Source: Vreelandella malpeensis
GTDB taxonomy: Bacteria; Pseudomonadota; Gammaproteobacteria; Pseudomonadales; Halomonadaceae
Length of the DNA: 64,000 nucleotides
NCBI RefSeq assembly: GCF_020622355.1
Contig: NZ_WHVL01000005.1
Location: 186,001-250,000 of the forward strand
Direction: 5' to 3'
The notes beneath the pieces are model-generated. The model was not told the origin of the DNA, did not search any database, and worked only from the letters and a program-made list of their open reading frames with translations. The first letter of the stretch is position 1; each line of letters starts with the position of its first letter. Shown piece by piece: positions 8,404 to 18,207 of the stretch. The position numbers were made by a program, and so were the translations under genes.

Positions 8404-11098
8404 CTTGGCCTTGGTCCTCTTCAACGCCGTTCGTCGCCGTTTGCGGTGCACCGTCGAGGTCGGTCTCCTCCTCTTCCTGGGGAGCGTCGACGGGCTCGTC
8501 GACCCGAACGGTCTTCACCAGTTTCTCTTCCTTGCCCAGGCGGATCAGCATCACGCCCTGGGTATTGCGCGAGGTAGTGGAAACCTCCTCGACCCGGGTA
8601 CGCACCAGCGTGCCCCGGTCGGTGATCAGCATCATCTCGTCGCTGTCGTAGACCTGCATCGCCGCGACCAGCGCGCCGTTACGCTCGCTGGTCTGCATCG
8701 CGATCACGCCCTGGCCGCCGCGTCCGCGCAGCGGAAACTCCTCGAGACGGGTACGCTTGCCGTAGCCGTTCTCGCTGGCGGTGAGGATGTAGATCTGACC
8801 TTCGGCTTGGGGCTGCACGTCCTGCGCGGTCGCTTCGCCCTCTTCGCCATCGGCTTCGGCATCGATCTGCTGGCTTTTGGGAATGATCAGGCTGATCACT
8901 TCCGCATCATCGAGCAGACGCATGCCACGCACTCCGCGGGCGGTACGGCCCATGGCGCGCACGTTGCTCTCCTCGAAGCGAATCGCCTTGCCGTTCGAGG
9001 AGAGCAGCATGGCGTGATCGGACCCGGAGGTGATCGCCGCGCCGACCAGGCGGTCGTCCTCTTCGAGGTCGATCGCGATCAGGCCGACCGAACGGGGCCG
9101 CGAGAACTGCTCGAGGCTGGTGCGCTTGACCGTGCCCTTGGCGGTGGCGAAGAAGATGTAGTGGTTCGGGTCGTAGTCGCGCACCGGCAGGATGGCATTG
9201 ATCGACTCGCCCTCCTCCAGCGGCAGCATGTTGACCAAGGGCTTGCCCCGCGAGCCGCGGCTGGCGTTGGGCATCTCGTAGACCTTGAGCCAGTACACCT
9301 TGCCGCGGTTGGAGAACAGCAGCACCGTGTCGTGGGTCGAGGCGACGAGCAGATGCTCGATGACGTCTTCGTCCTTCATCGAGGTGGCGGACTTGCCGCG
9401 ACCGCCACGGCGCTGGGCCTGGTAGTCGGAAAGCGGCTGAGTCTTGGCGTAGCCGGAGCGCGACACCGTGACCACCATGTCCTCCTCGGCGATGAGGTCC
9501 TCGATGGAGAGATCTAGGTGGCTCGCCTGGATCTCGGTGCGGCGGTCGTCGCCGTACTGATCGCGCACCGCATGAAGCTCCTCGCGAATCACTTCCATCA
9601 GGCGCTCGGCAGAGGCGAGAATCTCGGTCAGCTCGGCGATGCGCTGCAGGATCGCCAGGTACTCGTCGAGCAGCTTCTCGGTCTCGAGCCCGGTCAGGCG
9701 ATGCAGGCGCAGCTCCAGAATCGCCTGGGCCTGGGCCGGCGACAGCCGGTACTCGGTGGCCAGGGTGTTGAGACCGAACCCTTCGTCGAGATCGTCGGGC
9801 TTGCAGGAGGTCGCGCCGGCGCGCTCGAGCATGCCGGTCACCTGGCCGGGCTGCCACACTTTCTCCAGCAGCTTCTCCTTCGCTTCGGCGGCGTTGGGAG
9901 AAGCCTTGATCAGCTCGATCACTTCGTCGATGTTGGAGATCGCGACGGTCAGGCCTTCGAGGATGTGACCACGCTCGCGCGCCTTTCTGAGCTCGAACAG
10001 CGTACGACGAGTGACGACTTCGCGGCGATGGCGAATGAACGCTTCGAGCATCTCCTTGAGGTTCAAGGTGCGCGGCTGGCCGTTCTCCAGCGCCACCATG
10101 TTGATGCCGAAGACGTTCTGGAGCTGAGTCTGGGCGAACAGGTTGTTGACCACCACCTCGCCTGATTCACCGCGCTTGATCTCGATGACCACGCGAAGCC
10201 CATCCTTGTCGGACTCGTCGCGAAGCTCCGCGATGCCCTCGATGCGCTTCTCCTTTACCAGCTCGGCGATCTTCTCGATCAGCCGCGCCTTGTTCACCTG
10301 ATAGGGAAGCTCGGTGATGATGATGTGGTCGCGCCCGGTCTTGTCGTGGTGCTCGATGGTGTGAGCAGCGCGCACGTAGATGCGTCCACGCCCGGTACGG
10401 TAGGCATCGAGGATGCCCGCGCGGCCATTGATGATGCCCGCCGTGGGGAAATCGGGGCCCGGGATGTACTGCATCAAATCGTCGATGGTCAACGTATAGT
10501 CGTCGATCAGCGCCAGGCAGCCGTCGATGACTTCGCGCATGTTGTGCGGCGGGATGTTGGTCGCCATGCCCACGGCGATGCCCGAGGAGCCGTTGATCAG
10601 AAGGTTCGGCACCTTGGTCGGCAGCACTTCCGGAATACGCTCGGTGCCGTCGTAGTTGTCGACCCAGTCGACGGTGTCCTTCTCAAGATCCGCCAGAAGC
10701 TCGTGGGCCAGGCGCGCCATGCGCACCTCGGTGTAACGCATGGCGGCCGCGTTGTCGCCGTCGATCGAGCCGAAGTTGCCTTGGCCGTCGACTAGCACAT
10801 GGCGCATGGAAAAATGCTGCGCCATGCGCACGATGGTGTCGTACACCGCACTGTCGCCGTGGGGGTGATACTTACCGATGACATCGCCGACGACACGCGC
10901 CGACTTCTTGTACGGTTTGTTCCAGTCGTTGCTCAGTTCGTGCATGGCGAACAGCACGCGGCGATGCACCGGCTTCAAGCCATCGCGAACGTCCGGCAGC
11001 GCGCGGCCGATGATGACGCTCATCGCATAGTCGAGGTACGACTGCTTCAGCTCGTCTTCGATATTGACGGGCAAGATTTCTCTGGCGATGTCACCCAT
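8387..11098 (-). CDS. gyrA: DNA gyrase subunit A
   Basis: The 903-residue subunit breaks and rejoins DNA during negative supercoiling. The catalytic tyrosine is in [11 protein letters not shown]. The quinolone-resistance region reads [10 protein letters not shown], so the Ser83 and Asp87 equivalents are wild type and no common fluoroquinolone-resistance substitution is present. The C-terminal half holds the beta-pinwheel repeats including a QRRGGRGK GyrA-box. The tail is very acidic, as often in this family and in halophile proteins. It heads the leftward block gyrA-serC-pheA-tyrA/aroA-cmk. Confidence 0.98.
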   Translation of the reverse strand: MGDIAREILPVNIEDELKQSYLDYAMSVIIGRALPDVRDGLKPVHRRVLFAMHELSNDWNKPYKKSARVVGDVIGKYHPHGDSAVYDTIVRMAQHFSMRHVLVDGQGNFGSIDGDNAAAMRYTEVRMARLAHELLADLEKDTVDWVDNYDGTERIPEVLPTKVPNLLINGSSGIAVGMATNIPPHNMREVIDGCLALIDDYTLTIDDLMQYIPGPDFPTAGIINGRAGILDAYRTGRGRIYVRAAHTIEHHDKTGRDHIIITELPYQVNKARLIEKIAELVKEKRIEGIAELRDESDKDGLRVVIEIKRGESGEVVVNNLFAQTQLQNVFGINMVALENGQPRTLNLKEMLEAFIRHRREVVTRRTLFELRKARERGHILEGLTVAISNIDEVIELIKASPNAAEAKEKLLEKVWQPGQVTGMLERAGATSCKPDDLDEGFGLNTLATEYRLSPAQAQAILELRLHRLTGLETEKLLDEYLAILQRIAELTEILASAERLMEVIREELHAVRDQYGDDRRTEIQASHLDLSIEDLIAEEDMVVTVSRSGYAKTQPLSDYQAQRRGGRGKSATSMKDEDVIEHLLVASTHDTVLLFSNRGKVYWLKVYEMPNASRGSRGKPLVNMLPLEEGESINAILPVRDYDPNHYIFFATAKGTVKRTSLEQFSRPRSVGLIAIDLEEDDRLVGAAITSGSDHAMLLSSNGKAIRFEESNVRAMGRTARGVRGMRLLDDAEVISLIIPKSQQIDAEADGEEGEATAQDVQPQAEGQIYILTASENGYGKRTRLEEFPLRGRGGQGVIAMQTSERNGALVAAMQVYDSDEMMLITDRGTLVRTRVEEVSTTSRNTQGVMLIRLGKEEKLVKTVRVDEPVDAPQEEEETDLDGAPQTATNGVEEDQGQDDTSL

Positions 11099-11270
11099 GA
11101 AAGTCAGATCCTTTGCACTGCATTGGCACTGCGAGAGTTGAAAGCGCTTTTATTTCGCCCTGATAGCGAACCCAGCGGCGAGCGCACATACGCACACATC
11201 ATACCACTGCAAGCGCATCAAGGGCAGTCAGCGAAAGGTCTCGACTTCGCGGCAAGCGCCGCCTTGCACG

Positions 11271-11714
11271 TCACTCTGTGTCGAGCGTGAACGCCTCGCG
11301 CTCGACACAGAGTTTCTCCAGTACCTCACGCACCGCTTCCTCGATCGGGCACGCCTCGTTGGCTTTCACGTCGAGCAGCACGAAGGTGAGATCCGCCTGG
11401 GCTACCACCTTGCCGTCGCTGGACAGAATGCGATGATGGCAACGCGCGCTGCGCTCGCCGATGTCGAGAATACCGGTCAGCACGTGCAGGTCGTCGTTCT
11501 GCACCGCCGCGCGCTTGTAGTCGATGTTCAGGTTGACCACCACGAAGGCGCGCCCCGCCTTGTGGAGTTCGCGGATCAGCTCGGCGTGATCATCGAAGAA
11601 GGCCCAGCGCCCCTCCTCCATGAATTCGAGATAACGGGCGTTGTTGACGTGGCCATACCCGTCAAGGTGGTAGCCGCGCACGCGCAGATCGACACGAGTA
11701 ATGGAAGATGACAT
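11271..11714 (-). CDS. Hotdog-fold acyl-CoA thioesterase (YbgC/4HBT-like)
   Basis: A 147-residue single-hotdog protein. The segment YHLDGYGHVNNARYLEFMEEGRW matches the 4-hydroxybenzoyl-CoA thioesterase family, including the Asp followed by GHVNN and the helix Glu. The start is chosen at ATG 11712-11714 because AGGAG lies seven bases before it; a start 12 codons upstream has no such site. The substrate is unknown: relatives cleave short-chain, malonyl or aromatic CoA esters. It stands alone, divergent from rdgC. Confidence 0.82.
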   Translation of the reverse strand: MSSSITRVDLRVRGYHLDGYGHVNNARYLEFMEEGRWAFFDDHAELIRELHKAGRAFVVVNLNIDYKRAAVQNDDLHVLTGILDIGERSARCHHRILSSDGKVVAQADLTFVLLDVKANEACPIEEAVREVLEKLCVEREAFTLDTE

Positions 11715-11882
11715 GAAAGACTCCTGTGGGGTCATGGTGAGTGCGCCCATTAGCTCGACGGGCGCGGGGTTTTATCAAACGCAGGTTTCAAACGTATGCA
11801 ATGAAGCGGTGTTCGCGCAATAGGCTGGCAGGAGCGGGTCGGTTTCGACATAATGTGCCCCCTTTTGCACAGGATCGGTGAT

Positions 11883-12824
11883 ATGTGGTTCAAGCACCTG
11901 CACTTATATCGTCTGCACGGCGAGTTCGCGCTCGACGCAGCGGCGCTGGAAGGCGCCCTCGAACCCCAGGCGGCAAGGCCTCTGGGCGGTGCGGATGCGC
12001 GCCGATTGGGCTGGACGGCACCGGCAGGACGCTTGGGCGGTGGTCAGCTTCTTCACGAGATCCAAGGGCACCGGCTGCTGTCCGCCCTGCGCCAGGAGCG
12101 CCTGCTTCCGGCCTCCGTGGTAAAGGAGGAGCTCGATGAGCGGGTGGCGGATATCGAGGCACAGGAGGGGCGCAAGGTCACCCGCAAGGAGAAGACCACC
12201 CTCAAGGAGCAGATTACCGAGGAGCTGATGCCGCGCGCCTTCGTGCGCAGCCAGAAGGTGGATCTCTGGTGGGATACGCGTGCCAACCTGATCGGTATCA
12301 ACGCAAGCTCAAGAAGCCGCTGCGAGGAGATTCTCGATCTGCTGCGCGAGACCCTGGGCTCGCTCAAGGTCACGCCGGTCACCTCCCAGACGCTGCCGAT
12401 CCGCGCCATGACCACCTGGCTTGGCGACGCCGCGAGCCGCCCGGCGGACATGCAGCTCGGCGACCAGGTCGAGCTCAAGGCCAAGGGGGATGACGGCGTG
12501 CTGCGCGCCCGCCAGGTCGACCTCGACAGCGACGAGATCCAGCAGCTGCTGGAGAGCGGTCGTCAGGCGAGCAAGCTGGCCCTCGGGCTCGAAGGCCGCT
12601 TGAGCCTGGTGCTGCACGACGACCTGGCGCTCAAGTCGCTACGCTTTGGCGATGCCTTGATCGAAGAGGCAGATCACGCCGACGATGGCGACGACGCCCT
12701 GGCGCGTCTGGAGACCGACTTCATCCTGATGGCGCAGTCGCTGTCCCAGGACATCACCCGGCTGCTCGAGTGGCTCGGCGGCGAAGCGCAGAAAGAACCG
12801 AGCGCGCTGCAAGGCGCAAGCTAA
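11883..12824 (+). CDS. rdgC: Recombination-associated protein RdgC
   Basis: A 313-residue relative of E. coli RdgC (303), which forms a dimeric ring around double-stranded DNA and restrains RecA. It opens with the characteristic MWFKHLHLYRL at ATG 11883-11885. The basic central helix and the conserved segment LPIRAMTTWLG are present. It is first in a rightward run with the acyltransferase gene 36 bases downstream. The opening codons beyond this ATG (ten more in frame) do not fit the family and were left out. Confidence 0.94.
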   Translation: MWFKHLHLYRLHGEFALDAAALEGALEPQAARPLGGADARRLGWTAPAGRLGGGQLLHEIQGHRLLSALRQERLLPASVVKEELDERVADIEAQEGRKVTRKEKTTLKEQITEELMPRAFVRSQKVDLWWDTRANLIGINASSRSRCEEILDLLRETLGSLKVTPVTSQTLPIRAMTTWLGDAASRPADMQLGDQVELKAKGDDGVLRARQVDLDSDEIQQLLESGRQASKLALGLEGRLSLVLHDDLALKSLRFGDALIEEADHADDGDDALARLETDFILMAQSLSQDITRLLEWLGGEAQKEPSALQGAS

Positions 12825-12860
12825 ACCGACGCTTGGACATCCTCGACCTGGCTGACTCTC

Positions 12861-14054
12861 ATGACGGATCGCATGACTGACCCACTTCTCGCCCCTACTG
12901 CCGCCACCGCCGACGACCCCTGGGGCGACATCCGCCCCTACATGGATCACGAGGTTCAGGAGGTGCTCACCCGGCTCAGCCACGACAGCGAGCTGCTCGA
13001 TGCGCTGACCCGGTTTCGTCTGCCCCGGCTCGCCAGATGGGCACCGGCGCTCGCGCGCCTGATCGCCGCTCGCGCGGTGCGCCGCGAGATTGCAAGCGTG
13101 ACCTCGGTGCGCGACTTCCAGATGCGCATCGCAAGCTACATGGAACGCATGATTCGCACCACCACCGACGCCTTCGAGGTATCGGGACTGGACAAGCTCG
13201 ACCCGCAAAGCGCTTATCTTTTCATCGGCAATCATCGCGACATCTCGCTGGACCCGGCCTTCGTCAACTACGCGCTCTACCAGTCCGGGCGCGATACGGT
13301 GCGCATCGCCATCGGCGACAACCTTCTCAAGAAGCCCTACGTCACCGACCTGATGCGGCTCAACAAGAGCTTCATCGTGCCCAGAAGCGCCCGCGGCAAG
13401 CGCGCCATGCTCGCCGCCTACCAGCAGCTGTCCGGCTACATTCGCCACTCGATCACCGCGGACAACCATTCGATCTGGATGGCCCAGCGCGAGGGGCGTG
13501 CCAAGAACGGCATCGACCGCACCGACCCTGCGATCATCAAGATGCTGACCATGGCCAAGCGCGGCGATCCGGGCGATTTCGTCTTCGGCGAAGCAGTGGC
13601 GGAGCTCAAGCTGGTGCCGGTATCGATCAGCTACGAGTACGACCCCTGCGATCTCCAGAAGGCGCAGGAGCTTCATGACGTGGCGACCAAGGGCAGCTAC
13701 GCCAAGAGCGAATTCGAGGACATCCGCTCGATCGTGGCCGGCATCACCGGCAGCAAGGGGCGCGTCCAGCTACGTTTCGGTCAGCCGGTGAACGCGGACA
13801 TGGCGACCCCCGACGAGGTGGCCGCCGAAATCGACCGCCAGGTGATCGGTGGCTACCGACTCTTCCCCAGCCACTACCTGGCGCTCGAGGCACTCGGCGA
13901 GGCACCGGAGCTGATCGCCCGCAAGGCGATCACCCGGGAGGATCGCGCCCGCTTCAACGAGCGCCTGGCGGGCGTCCCCGAGGCGCTCAAGCCGTTCTGG
14001 CTCGCCCAGTACGCCAACCCGGTCAAGCACAAGGCGGGCCGGCTGGGCCGCTGA
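12861..14054 (+). CDS. Membrane-associated acyltransferase of the PlsC/PlsB superfamily
   Basis: A 397-residue protein whose core resembles glycerolipid acyltransferases. The motif GNHRDISLDPAFV at about 123-135 stands where the catalytic HX4D block is expected, and MAQREGRAKNG with a later PVSISYEYDPC resembles blocks III and IV. Between His125 and Asp131 there are five residues rather than four, so the pairing differs from classical enzymes or uses another residue. It probably acylates lysophosphatidate or glycerol-3-phosphate at the membrane face. An earlier ATG at 12861 is used; an ATG four codons later is equally possible. It follows rdgC closely. Confidence 0.75.
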   Translation: MTDRMTDPLLAPTAATADDPWGDIRPYMDHEVQEVLTRLSHDSELLDALTRFRLPRLARWAPALARLIAARAVRREIASVTSVRDFQMRIASYMERMIRTTTDAFEVSGLDKLDPQSAYLFIGNHRDISLDPAFVNYALYQSGRDTVRIAIGDNLLKKPYVTDLMRLNKSFIVPRSARGKRAMLAAYQQLSGYIRHSITADNHSIWMAQREGRAKNGIDRTDPAIIKMLTMAKRGDPGDFVFGEAVAELKLVPVSISYEYDPCDLQKAQELHDVATKGSYAKSEFEDIRSIVAGITGSKGRVQLRFGQPVNADMATPDEVAAEIDRQVIGGYRLFPSHYLALEALGEAPELIARKAITREDRARFNERLAGVPEALKPFWLAQYANPVKHKAGRLGR

Positions 14055-14164
14055 AGCGCGAGCCGCCCACCGGTTCATGTTGCACCAGGCAAAAAGTGCT
14101 ATGGTCAAGGCATTCATCACAAGGTTTTGGGCCTGCCTGCGGGCGGGCCGACGAGGAGCGCTCC

Positions 14165-14446
14165 ATGTCTGCATCCGAAATTCAGAAAACCCGCGTCATC
14201 AACGAGTTGCGCGGCTTCATTCGCAAACTGCTGCAGGACCCGGAGATTCTGCGCCAGTCGCTTTCCATTGCCCGCGAAGAGCTTGCCGGAGGCTCCGGCC
14301 CTGCGGTGATGGCGCGCATCGCCAACGAAATTTCCGACACCACCAGCGTGCACATTCCCGAGGACCCCGCAGAGCACTCCGAGGCGGACAAGCTCTTTCT
14401 GGAGCTTCTCAAGGAAGTGGTGCAGGAGGAGCAGGCGCTCTACTGA
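14165..14446 (+). CDS. Small conserved-looking hypothetical protein
   Basis: A 93-residue acidic, mainly helical protein without membrane segments or cysteines. GAGGAG stands before the ATG at 14165-14167, so translation is well supported. An intrinsic terminator follows. No recognised domain. It lies between the acyltransferase gene and metG. Confidence 0.75.
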   Translation: MSASEIQKTRVINELRGFIRKLLQDPEILRQSLSIAREELAGGSGPAVMARIANEISDTTSVHIPEDPAEHSEADKLFLELLKEVVQEEQALY

Positions 14447-14490
14447 ATCGCGCCACGCCCGACCGCCCCTTGTCCCGGCGAACACCGTGA

Positions 14491-14522
14491 TCGGCGAAGC
14501 GCCTCCTTCGCCGACTTTTTTT
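14491..14522 (+). terminator. Intrinsic terminator before metG
   Basis: Arms TCGGCGAAG and CTTCGCCGA are followed by CTTTTTTT. It separates the upstream run of genes from metG. Confidence 0.92.
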
Positions 14523-14553
14523 CGTTACTGCCCAACCGGAAGCACTCCCGATC

Positions 14554-16590
14554 ATGTCAAATTCCGCCCCGCGCAACATACTGGTGACCAGCGCCCTGCC
14601 CTACGCCAACGGTGACATTCACCTGGGCCATCTTCTCGAGTACATCCAGACGGATATCTGGGTACGCTTTCAGAAAAGCCGCGGCCACCACTGCTACTAC
14701 GTGTGCGCCGACGACGCCCACGGTACCGCCATCATGCTGCGTGCCGAACAGGAAGGCATCACGCCGGAAGCGCTGATCGAGCGGGTCTCGAACGCTCACC
14801 AAGTGGACTTCGCCACCTTCGGCGTGGGCTTCGACAACTACCACTCCACCCACTCCGACGAAAACCGCTACTTCAGCGAGCTGATCTACACGCGCCTGCG
14901 CGATCAAGGCCACATCGCCACCCGCGATATCGAGCAGATGTTCGATCCGGTCAAGGGGCTGTTTCTGGCGGATCGCTTCATCAAGGGCACCTGCCCGAAG
15001 TGCCATTCCGATGATCAGTACGGCGACAACTGCGAGAAGTGCGGCGCCACCTACACTCCGGCAGAGCTGATCGACCCGGTCTCGGCGATCTCGGGAGCTA
15101 CGCCGGAAGTCAGGAGCTCGACCCACTACTTCTTCAAGCTGCCGGAGTTCAGCGCGTTCCTGGAGGCGTGGATCAACGACGGTCACGTCCAGCCGCAGAT
15201 CCGCAACAAGCTGATGGAGTGGTTCGAGTCCGGCTTCAATGAGTGGGACATCTCTCGTGACGCGCCCTACTTCGGCTTCGAGATCCCTGACGCCCCGGGC
15301 AAGTACTTCTACGTCTGGCTCGACGCGCCGATCGGTTATCTTGCGAGCTTCAAGAACCTGTGCGAGCGCGAAGGCATCGACTTCGACAGCTTCTGGGAGA
15401 AGGAGTCGAGCGCCGAGGTGTACCACTTCATCGGCAAGGACATCGTCTACTTCCACGCCCTGTTCTGGCCGGCGATGCTCCACGGCGCCGGGATGCGCAC
15501 GCCGACGGCGGTCAACTGTCACGGCTTCTTGACCGTCGACGGCGCCAAGATGTCGAAGTCACGGGGCACCTTCATCAAGGCCGCCACCTACGCCGAGCAT
15601 CTGAACCCGGAGTATCTTCGCTACTACTTCGCCGCCAAGTTGAGCGCAGGCGTCGACGATCTCGACTTGAACCTCGAGGATTTCGCCGCCCGGGTCAACG
15701 CGGACCTGGTCGGCAAGGTGGTCAACATCGCCAGCCGTTGCGCGGGCTTCATCAAGAAGCTCGGCGGCTGCAGGCTTTCCGCGCGCTGCGCTGAGCCCGA
15801 GCTCGTTGAGCGGTTCATCCAGGCCGGCGACGACATCGCCCGGGACTTCGAGGCCCGCGAGTTCGGCCGCGCCATGCGCAAGATCATGGAGCTTGCCGAC
15901 GACGCTAACACCTACATCGCCGACCAGGCGCCCTGGGCGCTGGCCAAGGAAGAAGGCCGCGAGCAGCAGGTGCTGGAGATCTGCTCCGTGGGCATCAACC
16001 TGTTCCGCCAGCTGATGGTCTATCTTGCCCCGGTGGTGCCGGCCATGGCTTTTGAGGCGCAGCGCTTTCTCAAGCTCGATACGCTCGACTGGGCGAGCCG
16101 CGTCACGGTGCTGACCGACCACGAGATCGAGAAGTTCAAGCCGCTGATGACGCGCATCGAGCGCGACAGGGTCAACGCCATGATCGAGGCGTCAAAGGAG
16201 GATCTGGTGGAAGAGCAGAAGCTCAAGGAAACCCCCAAGGGGCCGCTGGCCGACGAGCCGATCGCGGCGGAAATCGGCTTCGACGACTTCGCCAAGGTGG
16301 ACCTTCGCATCGCGCGGATCGCCAAGGCGCAGTACGTCGAGGGCGCCGACAAGCTGCTGCAATTGACGCTGGATCTCGGCGGCGAGACGCGTAACGTTTT
16401 CTCCGGCATTCGCAGCGCTTACTCGCCGGAAGCGCTCGAGGGGCGCCTGACGGTGATGGTGGCGAACCTGGCACCGCGCAAGATGCGCTTCGGCCTCTCC
16501 GAGGGCATGGTGCTGGCCGCCGGCGACGACGAAGGTATCTACCTGATGTCGCCGGACAGCGGCGCCAAGCCGGGCCAGCGGGTAATGTAA
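14554..16590 (+). CDS. metG: Methionyl-tRNA synthetase
   Basis: Charges tRNA-Met. The class I signature is HLGH at 23-26 and the second is KMSKS beginning at Lys332. A zinc knuckle CPKC...CEKC sits in the connective insertion around residues 148-163. The last 110 residues (from about [14 protein letters not shown]) are the C-terminal EMAP-II-like tRNA-binding and dimerisation domain. The full length is 678 residues (E. coli 677). The next gene starts two bases after the stop, so the three genes metG, rsxB-like and nth probably share a transcript. Confidence 0.98.
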   Translation: MSNSAPRNILVTSALPYANGDIHLGHLLEYIQTDIWVRFQKSRGHHCYYVCADDAHGTAIMLRAEQEGITPEALIERVSNAHQVDFATFGVGFDNYHSTHSDENRYFSELIYTRLRDQGHIATRDIEQMFDPVKGLFLADRFIKGTCPKCHSDDQYGDNCEKCGATYTPAELIDPVSAISGATPEVRSSTHYFFKLPEFSAFLEAWINDGHVQPQIRNKLMEWFESGFNEWDISRDAPYFGFEIPDAPGKYFYVWLDAPIGYLASFKNLCEREGIDFDSFWEKESSAEVYHFIGKDIVYFHALFWPAMLHGAGMRTPTAVNCHGFLTVDGAKMSKSRGTFIKAATYAEHLNPEYLRYYFAAKLSAGVDDLDLNLEDFAARVNADLVGKVVNIASRCAGFIKKLGGCRLSARCAEPELVERFIQAGDDIARDFEAREFGRAMRKIMELADDANTYIADQAPWALAKEEGREQQVLEICSVGINLFRQLMVYLAPVVPAMAFEAQRFLKLDTLDWASRVTVLTDHEIEKFKPLMTRIERDRVNAMIEASKEDLVEEQKLKETPKGPLADEPIAAEIGFDDFAKVDLRIARIAKAQYVEGADKLLQLTLDLGGETRNVFSGIRSAYSPEALEGRLTVMVANLAPRKMRFGLSEGMVLAAGDDEGIYLMSPDSGAKPGQRVM

Positions 16591-16591
16591 C

Positions 16592-17575
16592 GTGGTCGCC
16601 GAGCAGTTGATCGACGCCATTGATGCCGAGCTTCCCCAGACCCAGTGTACCAAGTGTGGCTTCGAGGGTTGCCGGCCTTATGCCGAGGCGATCGCCCGGG
16701 GCGAGGCGATCAACCGTTGCCCGCCCGGTGGCGACCAGACGCTAAAACGGCTAGCCGAGCTGACCGGACGGCCGGTCATCGCTTTGGCCGAGCCGCCCCA
16801 GGCGCCCACGCTTGCGGTGATTCGTGAGGCCGAGTGCATCGGCTGCACCAAATGCATTCAGGCCTGCCCGGTGGATGCGATCCTGGGTGCGGCCAAGCAG
16901 ATGCACACGGTGATCGAGGACGAATGCACCGGCTGCGAACTCTGCGTGGCGCCCTGCCCGGTGGACTGCATCGACCTGGTGCCCCACCCACAGTGGCAAA
17001 CGGCGAATTCCGAAGCGATGCGCCAGGATTATTTGGAGCGGCGCGCCATCAAGGGGCGCGAGCGCTTCATCGCCCGTAACCGCCGTCTGGCGCAGGAACA
17101 GGATGCCAAGCGCGCGCGACGGGCGGCGCGGGTGGCTCGGTCAGTACCGCCCGAGCGCACTCAAAGCCAACCGTCCCCGGCCGTATCGCCGAGCGCGCTG
17201 CGCGCCAGCAGGGCGCGCCAGGCGGCCGCCTTGAAGCGCCTTAAGCGCAAGCGGGATGCCCTCAGCGAGAGCCCCGAGCGCCAGGCGCTTTCCGAGCAGA
17301 TCGAGCAGCAGCGCCGCGAGATCGAGAAGATCGACCTCGCTTTGGGCAAACAAGGGGCATCGCCCGGCGACGACACCAGCGCCGCCCGACGTCATCAGAA
17401 ACGCCTGGCCTTGAAAGCCGCCGAGCAGTCGCTTCGCCACGTTCGCCAGCAGCTCGCTCATGCCAGGCGCCAGCAGGGCGCCGACGAGATCGCCCGGGTG
17501 GAACAGCAGCTGCAGAAAGCCCAGCAGGTCGTCGATAACGCTCGGGCCGCGCTCGAATCGGAAACGAGTTCATGA
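16592..17575 (+). CDS. rsxB: RsxB/RnfB-like ferredoxin with C-terminal coiled coil
   Basis: A 327-residue iron-sulfur protein. Residues 19-43 carry the RnfB cluster motif C19-x2-C22-x4-C27...C43 ([16 protein letters not shown]), and two 4Fe-4S ferredoxin motifs follow, [14 protein letters not shown] and [14 protein letters not shown]. RnfB/RsxB normally starts with a hydrophobic membrane anchor, which is absent here. A long basic, heptad-rich tail from about 150 onward is extra. The start is GTG at 16592. The gene overlaps nth by four bases (ATGA). In E. coli and Pseudomonas the full Rnf operon precedes nth; here only this subunit remains. Whether it works with an Rnf complex encoded elsewhere or has a new role is unknown. 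Confidence 0.85.
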   Translation: MVAEQLIDAIDAELPQTQCTKCGFEGCRPYAEAIARGEAINRCPPGGDQTLKRLAELTGRPVIALAEPPQAPTLAVIREAECIGCTKCIQACPVDAILGAAKQMHTVIEDECTGCELCVAPCPVDCIDLVPHPQWQTANSEAMRQDYLERRAIKGRERFIARNRRLAQEQDAKRARRAARVARSVPPERTQSQPSPAVSPSALRASRARQAAALKRLKRKRDALSESPERQALSEQIEQQRREIEKIDLALGKQGASPGDDTSAARRHQKRLALKAAEQSLRHVRQQLAHARRQQGADEIARVEQQLQKAQQVVDNARAALESETSS

Positions 17576-18207
17576 ATCAGCAAAAGCGTTTCGAGATATT
17601 CTCGCGCCTGCGCGCCGAGAATCCCCATCCTACCACCGAGCTCAACTGGAGCACGCCCTTCGAGCTTCTCACCGCCGTGCTGCTCTCCGCCCAGGCGACC
17701 GATGTCGGCGTCAACAAGGCGATGGCGAAGCTCTTTCCCGTCGCCAATACGCCGGAGGCGATTCTCGAGCTCGGCCTCGACGGCCTGAAAGAGCATATCA
17801 AGACCATCGGGCTCTTCAATACCAAGGCGCAGAACCTGATGAAGACCTGCCAGCTTCTGGTCGAGCGCCACGGCGGCGAGGTGCCGCACACCCGCGAGGC
17901 GCTGGAGGCGCTGCCCGGCGTGGGGCGCAAGACCGCCAACGTGATTCTCAACACCGCCTTCGGCGTGCCTACCATCGCGGTGGATACCCACATATTTCGG
18001 GTTTCCAACCGCACTGGCCTTGCCAAGGGCAAGGACGTGGTGGAGGTCGAGCGCAAGCTCGAGCGCCACGTCCCCCGCGAGTTCAAGCAGGACGCCCACC
18101 ACTGGCTGATCCTGCACGGCCGCTACACTTGCATCGCCCGCAAGCCGCGCTGCGGCAGCTGCATCATCGAGGATCTATGCGAGTTCAAGGAGAAGGTGGA
18201 GCTGTGA
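17572..18207 (+). CDS. nth: Endonuclease III
   Basis: A DNA glycosylase with AP-lyase activity that removes oxidised pyrimidines. The helix-hairpin-helix [11 protein letters not shown] contains catalytic Lys120, and [11 protein letters not shown] holds the catalytic Asp. The 4Fe-4S loop has the C-x6-C-x2-C-x5-C spacing ([17 protein letters not shown]). At 211 residues it is the standard length. Its first ATG lies within the stop of the preceding ferredoxin gene. Its last 23 bases overlap the end of the convergent glycosyltransferase gene. Confidence 0.97.
   Translation: MNQQKRFEIFSRLRAENPHPTTELNWSTPFELLTAVLLSAQATDVGVNKAMAKLFPVANTPEAILELGLDGLKEHIKTIGLFNTKAQNLMKTCQLLVERHGGEVPHTREALEALPGVGRKTANVILNTAFGVPTIAVDTHIFRVSNRTGLAKGKDVVEVERKLERHVPREFKQDAHHWLILHGRYTCIARKPRCGSCIIEDLCEFKEKVEL

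Noticed and set aside
8387..11098. Fluoroquinolone-resistance change in gyrA
   Set aside because: The [10 protein letters not shown] region has the wild-type Ser and Asp.
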